A stretch of 13,654 bases of DNA from an uncultured Eggerthellaceae bacterium (GTDB lineage Bacteria; Actinomycetota; Coriobacteriia; Coriobacteriales; Eggerthellaceae), in the NCBI GenBank assembly GCA_934631995.1, contig CAKTYF010000048.1, positions 1 to 13,654 on the forward strand, written 5' to 3'. This document shows, one piece after another, positions 6,371 through 13,654 of this stretch (position 1 is the first letter of the stretch; every line of letters begins with the position of its first letter). The position numbers and the translations under genes are program-made. Under the pieces are notes generated by a model. It made no database searches. It was given only the letters and a program-made list of their open reading frames with translations, and was not told the origin of the DNA.

Positions 6371-6483
6371 GTGGCGCGCGGCTTAGTCGCGCTTGCGTTG
6401 GCCGGCAGGAGGCCAGGCTGCTTACGTGCTGGCCGGCTGCACTTGCGGCGCGATGCACGGTTGTACACGCGCCGGCTTCGTGG

Positions 6484-8427
6484 TTATATCGTATCTTTCA
6501 GGGCATCCACCATGGCAATGAGTTCTTGCTTTTTGTGGATGCCCAATTTTGCGTAAATGTGCTTGTAATGGGTGCGTACCGTGTTCTCGGACACAACGTG
6601 TTCCTCGGCAATGCGCGCAACACTGTAACCGCGCACGATAAGCTCCATGATTTCCGTCTCGCGGCTGGTCAGGCGATATTCCTCTTGAAGAATCTTGCAG
6701 CGCAGGGTAATGCGGCTCGGTCCTTTTTCCGTTGAGCGATACAGCTCGTCGGGGAAGGGGTTGCGTGCCGTGCGGCGTGTTTCGGCTTCAGCGCTTTTTG
6801 CCCCGTGCTTGTTGCTCGCACTGGCGTCTGCGCCCGAGCTTGCGCCGGCGCCTGCACGTGCGCGTGCGTCTGTGCCAGGGCCTGCACCCGTTCCCGCAGC
6901 GGCGCCCGAGGCTGTGGGAACGTTCGCGCCGTTGGTCGCGCCTTCGCTTGTCGGGCGGCTTGCAGCGTTTGCGGTGCGCGGCTCGCCACTCGCTTCGTCG
7001 CCGTTCGTGCTGCCGCCGCCCGCGCCGACGCCCGATCCAGCAGCAGCGGAAGCGTCGCTGCCAACGATCACCTGGTATTCGCCTTCGCTTAAATTAATGG
7101 TGTCATCTGCGAAAACGCTGCTATCAAGCTCTTGGTCAACAGGGACGGCGGGAGCCGCAAGGTACGCCATCAAGCGCCCGTGTTGCCCCGGCTTCATGCC
7201 AAACGAGATGAATTCCACGTTGTCGTATTGCGGCAGCTTGCTGGTGAAGCGCTCGCTTCTTCCCACGAAGGCGTATAGCGTGATGGTCAGCACCAAAAGC
7301 CCAATGACCGCCACGGCAAACGGCGTCTGCTCGCCGAACAGGCGATTCGCCACAGCAATATGCCCGAAAATAAAGCCGCCATTTTGCAGCAACCCCACAA
7401 TTGACCCGAAAAAGCCATAGACGAAAAACGGATTGCAGCCGCGGTTCAGGCAGATGTGCGCGCTTTGCAGCATGACAATGATGTTTGCCAGGGAAAACAG
7501 CAGAAACACCATGCCGCTGATGAATGCGAGCGCTCTGCCTTCCACAAAGGGGAAGAACGCTAAACAGACCGCCACCAGGGGAAACGAAACCATAAACACG
7601 AAATGCAGGTTCAACGCGAACGAGCGGCGCTGCCACAGTAAAAGCATGAGACCCGCAACAACGAACAGCCCCAGAAACGATGCTGCGTTCGTGACATCGC
7701 CCAGTTGAACATCTGCCACGGCAATGGAGCGCACCAGACCCGACGCGAATCCCATGGTGCCAATGGCGAACGCGCTCTTCCAATACACGCGCACGATGCG
7801 CACGTACACGGGCACGTTTGTGCGCGGATCGTCCTGGAAAATAGGCAGGTCCTTGTTCAGTTTACGAAACGACAGCAGTACCGATAAGCCGCACAGTGGC
7901 ACGAAAATAAGCGGAATCAAAAAGACGCGCACCGCTTGGGGCACCAGGTACAGCAGCGCGAACAGCAGCGGCGCGCAAAACGTGCCCGTCAAAATGAAGA
8001 AGTTGCCGCGGTCGGTGCTTTCTGCCGAGAAATAACGCGCCCATACCAGCGAGAGCAACGTGCCGCCCGCGCCCATGCAGCAGCCGGCAACGGTGACCAA
8101 CGTCACGCGCCATTCGGGCAGGTACAGCGCGGCAATCAGCAGCGCGCCGCCTAGAAACGCCGGAAACGACGAAACGCCGTGCAGCGACTTCGTTACGATA
8201 GAGGGCACCTTGAACGAGCATACCAGGATAACGATATACGTGAGCAGCGATGCCATGGACTGCGCCAGCATGAACGCGAACGTGACTTCTTCGCCGTGAA
8301 ATTCGTGCGGAAAGAAGGGGAACACGCCGCCCCACAGCGAGCATGCGTTGATGACCAGGAACAATGCGTATCCCAAAATGGCAATATCGAAGCCAGGCGT
8401 GCGCAGTGCGCCTCGGATTGTGGCCAT
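6484..8427 (-). CDS. Membrane-integrated LuxR-family regulator (12-helix MFS-like domain plus HTH)
   Basis: 647-aa one-component regulator. The N-terminal ~430 residues form about twelve hydrophobic helices of MFS-like character (starting GYALFLVINACSLWGG). The C-terminal 64 residues (584-647) are a LuxR/FixJ-type HTH: LTSRETEIMELIVRGYS, then ARIAEEHVVSENTVRTHYKHI as the helix-turn-helix, then AKLGIHKKQELI. There is no receiver or kinase domain, so sensing must occur in or at the membrane. Between them lies a low-complexity linker (about 457-550) very rich in Ala, Gly, Ser and Thr, encoded at about 6778-7059 and probably of variable length. This architecture is expanded in Eggerthellaceae, often beside reductase genes, and is thought to regulate them. 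The ATG directly follows the TAA of the DmsC gene with no gap and no clear own ribosome-binding site, so it is likely coupled to it. Ligand unknown. Confidence 0.92.
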   Translation of the reverse strand: MATIRGALRTPGFDIAILGYALFLVINACSLWGGVFPFFPHEFHGEEVTFAFMLAQSMASLLTYIVILVCSFKVPSIVTKSLHGVSSFPAFLGGALLIAALYLPEWRVTLVTVAGCCMGAGGTLLSLVWARYFSAESTDRGNFFILTGTFCAPLLFALLYLVPQAVRVFLIPLIFVPLCGLSVLLSFRKLNKDLPIFQDDPRTNVPVYVRIVRVYWKSAFAIGTMGFASGLVRSIAVADVQLGDVTNAASFLGLFVVAGLMLLLWQRRSFALNLHFVFMVSFPLVAVCLAFFPFVEGRALAFISGMVFLLFSLANIIVMLQSAHICLNRGCNPFFVYGFFGSIVGLLQNGGFIFGHIAVANRLFGEQTPFAVAVIGLLVLTITLYAFVGRSERFTSKLPQYDNVEFISFGMKPGQHGRLMAYLAAPAVPVDQELDSSVFADDTINLSEGEYQVIVGSDASAAAGSGVGAGGGSTNGDEASGEPRTANAASRPTSEGATNGANVPTASGAAAGTGAGPGTDARARAGAGASSGADASASNKHGAKSAEAETRRTARNPFPDELYRSTEKGPSRITLRCKILQEEYRLTSRETEIMELIVRGYSVARIAEEHVVSENTVRTHYKHIYAKLGIHKKQELIAMVDALKDTI

Positions 8428-9300
8428 TTACACCACCAGCCCTACGTTCAGATACGCGCAATAGAACGAGAAGCGCGCGACGAAAACGCCGCCCAGCGCC
8501 AAAACGAGTGCGATGGTGGCGCATTTTCGGCTCAGCAGACGCCCCTGGCGCTTCCACAGCAGCGTGAGGATAACCGCCGCTATGAGCAGAAGCGTTGACG
8601 CAGCGATGAACAGGGGATATTGCGGAAAGACTTCGACCAGGGGCGTGGTGGAACTGGTCAGTTCGTATAAATAGCTGCTTTGGATGAGCTCGGAGACAAG
8701 CAGGGCCGCCGTTGAGGCGCCTGCGCAAATGAGCGTTGTGAGCAAAATAGGCGCGTCGCAATCTTGATTGGCCATGGCGAGCGTGAACAGGAAGAGAAAC
8801 GAGCCGCCCAGAAGCGCGCTCAGTATTTGGTTTATCTGCGTGAATACGAGCGACCAGCTGGAAATAGTTCCAATGTTGTAGGCGCTTGACGTGAACCAGA
8901 TTTGCGCGACACCTGCCACCATGGCAAGTGGGATGGCAATGCGCAGCTGTCGCACGCTTATGCGGTCGCTGAAACCAGCCAGCCAGTAAATCCACGCTAC
9001 GCCGGCAAATGCTACGGACGCCGCAACTTCGTTGGAAAGCGGGGAGCGCCCAATGCCCGCAAGAACGTACAGGGCGTTTGCGGGTTTCCCCAGATGATTA
9101 GTGGACGCAATGAGTCCTATCAGGCAAAACGCCAGCGGAATGATAAGAAAATGGTGAAGGCGCTTGCGCGTTTCCTCTTCCTTCACATACACAATGCCGT
9201 AAAGGGTGAGCAGGATAAACGCCACCACTGCCGCCGGCGCAAACGTGGTGAACAGTGCCAGCGAAAGCTGCTCGAAGCCTTGAGCAATGCCGGATTCCAT
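8428..9300 (-). CDS. dmsC: DmsC-like membrane anchor subunit of a molybdoenzyme reductase
   Basis: 290-aa integral membrane protein with eight predicted helices, the count and length of the DmsC family, which anchors a DmsAB-type complex and passes electrons from menaquinol. Family signs include the start ESGIAQGFEQLSLALFTTFAP and, after helix 2, NHLGKPANALYVLAGIGRSPLSNEV, matching the conserved His-Leu-Gly and Arg-Ser-x-Leu-Ser region. The start has a strong AAAGGAGG eight bases upstream, inside the radical SAM gene's end; the gap to that gene is 3 bp and to the regulator 0 bp. Oddly, no catalytic subunit or four-cluster ferredoxin (DmsB) gene is in this operon; the nearest catalytic gene is dmsA-like and divergent. 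It may serve that enzyme, or act with the regulator as a sensing partner. Confidence 0.88.
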   Translation of the reverse strand: MESGIAQGFEQLSLALFTTFAPAAVVAFILLTLYGIVYVKEEETRKRLHHFLIIPLAFCLIGLIASTNHLGKPANALYVLAGIGRSPLSNEVAASVAFAGVAWIYWLAGFSDRISVRQLRIAIPLAMVAGVAQIWFTSSAYNIGTISSWSLVFTQINQILSALLGGSFLFLFTLAMANQDCDAPILLTTLICAGASTAALLVSELIQSSYLYELTSSTTPLVEVFPQYPLFIAASTLLLIAAVILTLLWKRQGRLLSRKCATIALVLALGGVFVARFSFYCAYLNVGLVV

Positions 9301-9303
9301 GGC

Positions 9304-10908
9304 TTACGCCTCCTTTTTCGTGGTGCTTTGACGGTCATCGCGAAGGGAAATTTCGCTCAGAAGCTGCGCAGCCTTCGCTTCATTCCCCTTTGCGATGCCG
9401 GAAGCGTCGTTTGGGGAACCGTCCGCGGACCCGGATTCGGAGTCTTCTTCAGCAGGGGAAGTCTCGATGCAGCTGCGGTAAAGTTCCTGGTAATCGTGCG
9501 GTTCCACCACCAAGGCATCCACTTCGCGGAAGCGCGCGGCGCCGGTGCTGTCACGCTCGATAACGCCGAATGCGGCGAAAAGCTTCGCGTTGGCTGCGGA
9601 GTCGCAAGCGGCGTTGGCTGCGCCGGTGGCGTCGGTCGCGGCGCCGGCCCCCGCGGGATTACCCGCAGCGCCGTCCCCTGCAGCGCTACCGTTCGCCCCC
9701 AAAGCGGACAAGACGGCGGGCAGATCGGCGGGTGCGAACTGCACCATGCGGCCTTCAACGTCCAACGCATGGGCGCACCCGGCAGCTTCCAGCGCATCTG
9801 CCAGCGCACATGCAGGCTTGCCAAAGCAACGCACCGTTTCGTAGAAGAAATTTTCCTGCGAGAACGTGTAGAGCGGAATCTCGCGCGCGCCGACACCGTT
9901 TTGCTCGTATATCTGGGCGGTGTTTTTGTTCTCCAGTGAGCAATAATGCAGATTGAGCGTGGTTCCGCGCTCGATTTCCTCCAGCATGAGCCGCAGCGCC
10001 AGTTCTTCGCTGCCTTCAATGGGAAGCGCGCCGGCATACCCGTAATCGTAAAGCACTTCGTAGGGGTTCGCCTTGAGTTTGAGCCCACGCGCCTTGAACG
10101 TTTTTTCGTGATGGAGCGGAAAGCACAGCTCCAGCAAGTTGATGCCGAATGCACCTGCGCGTTCCAGTTCGCGTAAAACGTGCAGCATTTCGTCGTGCGT
10201 GCCGGGGATAACGGGCATTTCTACCATAACAGTAGGAATAATGCTTACCGCTGTACGGATGTTATCCCACGTGCGCTGCTGGTTTTCGGGCGCATCGTCA
10301 AGCTTGATGCTGAAGCGGATCTCGTCAAGCCCTGCCGCGCGCAGCTGCTCAAGAAGCGCAGGGGTCAACTGATCGCCCGAGGTGTACAGGCGCAAATGCG
10401 CACTTGGATTATCACGCCGCGCCTGCCTGAAAAACGCGCACGTCTCGCTGGCGAACAAAAGCGGCTCGCCGCCCGTGAGTGCTACATAATCAAGCCCGCC
10501 CATGCTTTTATTGAATGCGGAAAGTTCGCTGCGCCAATCTTTTTTATCGTTCTTATAAAGATGGTAGTCGCACTGATTCTCGTTGAAGCAAAACCAGCAC
10601 GACCGATGGCACGCCAGCGAAAGGAATTCCGAAACGCTTTTTACGCCCGTGCGACAGCGCGCGCATGCGGGCGAGATGCTTCCGTAGGCAATGCTTTTGC
10701 CGCCGTTGCGCACGCGTGCCCCCGCCGCCACAAGCCGTTCGCGCAACGCCGCAACGCGTGCCGGGCTGTTTTCGTCGCTTGAAACGGGAACGCCAAAGCT
10801 TGCCATGGTGCGGCGAAATTGCGCGCGCTGTTGCACGAAGTGGCGTAAATATGTTGCATACTCGTCGCTTGTGTCGCGCGGAATATCGGCGGCCGAAATC
10901 GGTCTCAT
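9304..10908 (-). CDS. Radical SAM protein of unknown function
   Basis: 534-aa protein with a radical SAM core: Cys100-x3-Cys104-x2-Cys107 (CHRSCWFC) for the [4Fe-4S] cluster, LTGGEP (144-149) for SAM binding, and later strands such as LRLYTSGDQ (172-180) and EIRFSIKLDD (196-205). Before the core, CARC (Cys82, Cys85) and afterwards Cys113 hint at an extra metal or cluster site. Further Cys (323, 361, 367, 378) lie in the C-terminal half. Residues about 402-440 are an Ala/Gly-rich low-complexity insert, and the last 50 are acidic and polar, so the C-terminus is probably partly disordered. It is the first gene of the operon; GGGGAAGGGAA precedes the ATG. The context (DmsC anchor, membrane-LuxR regulator, divergent dmsA) ties it to reductase biogenesis or signalling, but I do not recognise a characterised subfamily and assign no reaction. 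Confidence 0.9.
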   Translation of the reverse strand: MRPISAADIPRDTSDEYATYLRHFVQQRAQFRRTMASFGVPVSSDENSPARVAALRERLVAAGARVRNGGKSIAYGSISPACARCRTGVKSVSEFLSLACHRSCWFCFNENQCDYHLYKNDKKDWRSELSAFNKSMGGLDYVALTGGEPLLFASETCAFFRQARRDNPSAHLRLYTSGDQLTPALLEQLRAAGLDEIRFSIKLDDAPENQQRTWDNIRTAVSIIPTVMVEMPVIPGTHDEMLHVLRELERAGAFGINLLELCFPLHHEKTFKARGLKLKANPYEVLYDYGYAGALPIEGSEELALRLMLEEIERGTTLNLHYCSLENKNTAQIYEQNGVGAREIPLYTFSQENFFYETVRCFGKPACALADALEAAGCAHALDVEGRMVQFAPADLPAVLSALGANGSAAGDGAAGNPAGAGAATDATGAANAACDSAANAKLFAAFGVIERDSTGAARFREVDALVVEPHDYQELYRSCIETSPAEEDSESGSADGSPNDASGIAKGNEAKAAQLLSEISLRDDRQSTTKKEA

Positions 10909-11138
10909 AGCGTTCCCTTCCCCTGCTTTTTTCGCATCGTCAAAATAAGTAGTTTTTTGCCGTGGGCATCTTAAAGCAAAACGAAAAACACGCGAAGAAT
11001 CTGTGCCGCGAAAACCGCAATTTCCTTTTATTATTGCGCTTGCCGAACATTATGTGACTTGCGTGTGATGTGCCCTCCCACTTTTCTCTGTGTGCATGTT
11101 ACCTTGTTTTTATGTGTTCTACCAGGGGAAATCGAAAT

Positions 11139-11157
11139 ATCACATATTCTATGTGAT
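11139..11157. promoter_or_regulatory. Perfect palindrome ATCACATA-TTC-TATGTGAT, operator candidate
   Basis: Eight-bp arms with a 3-bp spacer, 223 bp before the dmsA-like start, in AT-rich sequence. Another copy of the half-site lies at 11051-11057. Short inverted repeats of this size suit a dimeric LuxR-type HTH. It is not the CRP consensus, in which the half-sites face the other way (TGTGA first). Confidence 0.55.
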
Positions 11158-11292
11158 GCAATTTCTTGCGCACGCTCGTAAAGTACATGACGTAAAAGGG
11201 AAGCTTTGCGCGGTGCGGTGCATCGCAAGAGGTCATCGTCTGGGGGCGCGGGGAAACGCGAGAAGCCCGCCGCACCAACCGCCGATGACGTT

Positions 11293-11317
11293 CGCTTGCA
11301 AACGATGCTTGCGAGCG
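11293..11317 (+). promoter_or_regulatory. Stem-loop in the dmsA leader
   Basis: CGCTTGCAA pairs with TTGCGAGCG (one G-U pair) around a 7-nt loop, 63 bp before the start codon. It is followed by GTTAAAAG rather than a T-run, so it is more likely a leader structure than a terminator. Confidence 0.35.
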
Positions 11318-11379
11318 TTAAAAGCGCCCAGCGTGCAAAGGCTCTTCCCGAAAAAAGAGAGATCAATGAAGGAGGGAAA

Positions 11380-13654
11380 ATGGAATCGAACACGGGACTG
11401 AATGTTTCGCGCAGAACGCTGATCAAGGGCGCTTCTGCTGGCGCCGTCGGCGTTGCCCTGAGTGGCATGCTGCTCGATGACATGTTCGAAAAGGCCGAGC
11501 CGGCATTCGCCGCCGAGGCTAACCAGGAAACCGCAGAGGAAACCGTCGTTCAGAGCCACTGCTCTTGCAACTGCGCAAGCCGTTGCCCGCTGTGGATGCA
11601 TGTGAAAGACGGCGAGCTCCAGTGGATCCAGTCCGAAACGAAGGCGTGGGACAACGAAGAAACCAGCCGTCAGCGCGCATGCTTGCGTGGCCGTTCGGTA
11701 CGCCGCTGGATCAACGACCCCGATCGCTTGAAGTACCCCATGAAGCGCGTGGGCAAGCGTGGCGAGGGCAAGTTCGAGCGCATCACCTGGGAAGAAGCCA
11801 TTAAAACCATCAACGACAAACTGCAGTACACCTACAAGAACTTTGGCCCCGAGGCCGTGTACTGGACGCTAGGTTCTGGCGTTTACAGCTTGACCGGTCG
11901 TCCTATTGGTCGTTGGCTTGCTTGCACGGGTGGCTACCTGGGATATTATGGCACGTACTCTGCTGCTCAGATGACCTTCATCGCTCCGTACATGTGGGGC
12001 GCCAAGGCTTCTTCGACTCCTGCCGCCATCAAAGACGCTGACCTGGTTATTTGCATGGGTTGGTCGCCTTCTGACTCCATGATGGGCTCCACGGGCGAGG
12101 CAAAGCACGGCTTTGAGTACCAGCATCGCACGAACACGAAGGCAAAGTACATCCACATTGACCCGCGTTTCAACGACACGCTGTGCAACACGAACGACGA
12201 GTGGCTGCCTATTCGTCCTGGCACCGATGCCGCCCTGGTTGCTGCTATTGCATACGTGCTGATCAAGGAAGGCAAAGTTGCACGCGACTTCCTGGATACG
12301 TACTGCGTTGGCTTCTCCGAAGACACCATGCCCGAGGCGTACGCTGGCAAGAACATGTCTTATGAGTCCTACGTTATGGGCCTGGGTTACGACAAGGTAG
12401 AGAAGACCCCCGAGTGGGCTGCTGCCATTACGCTGATTCCGGCCGAGCGCATCACGAAGCTGGCGCATGAGCTGGCAGAAGCTAAGGCGCCGTTCATCGG
12501 CCAGTACTACGGCATTCAGCGCCACTCCAACGGCGAGCTTGCTTGCTTGGCTGTTTCTCTGCTCACGCTGCTGGTGGGCAAGCTGGGCCAGCCGGGTACT
12601 TCTTCTGGTCTGGACGTTGCCGCTTACAGCATTGGTCTTCCCTGGATTGGCGGCGACAACCCCTGCAAGTCCAAGATTTCTATCTTCACCTGGGCAGATG
12701 CAATTGATCACGGTCACGAGATGACTGCGCTGCACGATGGCGTTCAGGGTACCGACAAGCTGTCTACCGACATCAAGTTCCTGGTTGAGTACGGCGGAAA
12801 CTGCTTTACGAATCAGCATTCCGACGCAAACGTTGCGCACGACATTCTGGTTGACGAAACGAAGTGCGAGTTCATTTTGGTGTTTGAGACCCTAATGAAT
12901 GACGCCGCGAAGTACGCCGACATCCTGCTTCCCGATATCATGCGCGCCGAGCAGCGCGGCATTATCAACGACGGCTGGTCCGGCGACGTTGCTTCCGTTC
13001 ACTTCGCCAGCCCCATTGACCCTACCACCATGGGTCAGAAGTTCGAGCGCCGCAGCTCCTTTGACGTGTGCGCCGACCTGTGCGCTGCCGCCGGTGCCGA
13101 CATCAAGGAGAAGTACCTGGACGGCAAGGACCAGGACGGCTGGACTAAGCAGCTGTACGAAAGCGTTCAGGCAAAGGACCCGCGCCTGCCCGAAATCGAA
13201 GAGGGCTACAAGATGGGCGAGTTCCATTACCGCAACCCCGCTGGCTACACGCCCGCATACAAGGCATTCGTGGAAGATCCCGAGAAGAACAAGCTCACCA
13301 CTCCTTCCGGTAAGATCGAAATCTTCTCTGAGAAGCTGCAGAAGATGGCCGAAACGTGGCAGCTGGACGATCCGCGCGATGTGATTGCTCCTATTCCGCT
13401 GTACACCCCCGGCGTTGACAGCTACGAGGATTGCACCGCCGAAATGCCGTTTACGCTGATTGGCTTCCACTACAAGGCCCGCACGCACTCGAGCTGGGGC
13501 AACGTTGAAGTTGTGAAGCAGGCTGCGCCGCAAGAAGTGTGGATCAACACCATCGATGCCGAGAAGCTAGGCATTGAGAACGGCGAAACCGTAAGCGTAT
13601 TCAATGAGCATGGCGAAGTGCACATCCAGGCGAAGGTCACGCCGCGTATCATCC
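11380..13654 (+). CDS. dmsA: DmsA-like Tat-exported molybdopterin oxidoreductase catalytic subunit, 3' end cut by window
   Basis: Catalytic subunit of the DMSO reductase superfamily, binding Mo-bisPGD and one [4Fe-4S] cluster and reducing an S-oxide, N-oxide or other organic acceptor outside the membrane. 758 codons are present; by comparison with E. coli DmsA (~814 aa) only some 50 residues are missing. The twin-arginine signal SRRTLIKG (Arg11, Arg12) and a cleavage site after AFA (residue 44) direct Tat export. Cluster ligands are Cys61, Cys65, Cys69 and Cys101 (extra Cys63). DPDRLKYPMKRVGKRGEGKFERITWEEA follows very closely the E. coli DmsA sequence in this region. Ser194 in YYGTYSAAQ aligns with the DmsA serine that ligates Mo. 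The C-terminal MGD-binding domain begins near LTTPSGKIEIFSEKL. The start has GAAGGAGG at ideal spacing. The true substrate cannot be told from sequence; the DmsB/DmsC partners may follow past the edge. Confidence 0.95.
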   Translation, partial: MESNTGLNVSRRTLIKGASAGAVGVALSGMLLDDMFEKAEPAFAAEANQETAEETVVQSHCSCNCASRCPLWMHVKDGELQWIQSETKAWDNEETSRQRACLRGRSVRRWINDPDRLKYPMKRVGKRGEGKFERITWEEAIKTINDKLQYTYKNFGPEAVYWTLGSGVYSLTGRPIGRWLACTGGYLGYYGTYSAAQMTFIAPYMWGAKASSTPAAIKDADLVICMGWSPSDSMMGSTGEAKHGFEYQHRTNTKAKYIHIDPRFNDTLCNTNDEWLPIRPGTDAALVAAIAYVLIKEGKVARDFLDTYCVGFSEDTMPEAYAGKNMSYESYVMGLGYDKVEKTPEWAAAITLIPAERITKLAHELAEAKAPFIGQYYGIQRHSNGELACLAVSLLTLLVGKLGQPGTSSGLDVAAYSIGLPWIGGDNPCKSKISIFTWADAIDHGHEMTALHDGVQGTDKLSTDIKFLVEYGGNCFTNQHSDANVAHDILVDETKCEFILVFETLMNDAAKYADILLPDIMRAEQRGIINDGWSGDVASVHFASPIDPTTMGQKFERRSSFDVCADLCAAAGADIKEKYLDGKDQDGWTKQLYESVQAKDPRLPEIEEGYKMGEFHYRNPAGYTPAYKAFVEDPEKNKLTTPSGKIEIFSEKLQKMAETWQLDDPRDVIAPIPLYTPGVDSYEDCTAEMPFTLIGFHYKARTHSSWGNVEVVKQAAPQEVWINTIDAEKLGIENGETVSVFNEHGEVHIQAKVTPRII

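Larger units (their letters stand above)
10909..11379. promoter_or_regulatory. Divergent control region between radical SAM operon and dmsA-like gene
   Basis: 471 bp without a credible gene. The part near the radical SAM gene is AT-rich (10920-11040), with runs of A/T but no promoter pair I would defend. The middle holds three exact TATGTGA heptamers: 11051-11057 (+), 11140-11146 (-) and 11150-11156 (+). The last 150 bp are the GC-richer leader of the dmsA-like gene. Confidence 0.6.

Noticed and set aside
11139..11157. CRP/FNR site
   Set aside because: Half-sites are in the opposite order to TGTGA-N6-TCACA, and there is no TTGAT-N4-ATCAA.
11869..12840. Minus-strand 323-codon open frame inside the dmsA-like gene
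   Set aside because: It lies wholly within a strongly conserved molybdoenzyme reading frame and shows no recognisable domain.

Overview
The window reads as chromosomal DNA of an anaerobic coriobacterium, most likely Eggerthellaceae (Eggerthella/Slackia/Gordonibacter-like). The evidence is a Tat-exported DmsA-type molybdoenzyme, a LuxR regulator fused to a 12-helix MFS-like membrane domain, a DmsC-type anchor and Ala/Gly-rich inserts. No genus can be fixed by eye. There are nine probable protein genes, two of them cut by the window edges, and no tRNA, rRNA or CRISPR array.

Region 1 (1-2850, minus strand) is a corrinoid uptake operon. A cobalamin riboswitch precedes a small lipoprotein of unknown function, then a lipoprotein substrate-binding protein (BtuF-like) and a FecCD/BtuC-type permease running off the left edge. 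The riboswitch is what assigns these FecB/FecCD-family proteins to vitamin B12 rather than iron.

Region 2 (2880-3794) is sparse. It holds one small helical ORF (73 aa), then a roughly 294-bp element made of two nested inverted repeats. The outer pair is 36 bp with one mismatch, and each copy is itself a palindrome. The inner pair is 31 bp. A strong minus-strand terminator abuts this element, followed by a patch of short GC-rich direct repeats. The element looks like an undescribed MITE/REP-type repeat.

Region 3 (3795-6326) has a divergent pair: an Mrp/NBP35 Fe-S carrier ATPase (minus) and an MTA/SAH-deaminase-type amidohydrolase (plus). Their promoters nearly overlap, and the deaminase has a leader of about 230 nt.

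Region 4 (6484-13654) is a respiratory locus. A tightly packed minus-strand operon (radical SAM protein, DmsC-like anchor, membrane-LuxR regulator; gaps 3 and 0 bp) diverges from a plus-strand dmsA-like catalytic gene cut by the right edge. The 471-bp divergent region carries a perfect TATGTGAT palindrome that is a good operator candidate for the regulator. The likely scheme is that the membrane-LuxR protein senses a substrate or redox state and controls the reductase, DmsC links it to the quinone pool, and the radical SAM protein has an unknown task. The radical SAM/DmsC/regulator module with no adjacent catalytic or Fe-S subunit in its own operon is the most unusual gene arrangement here.
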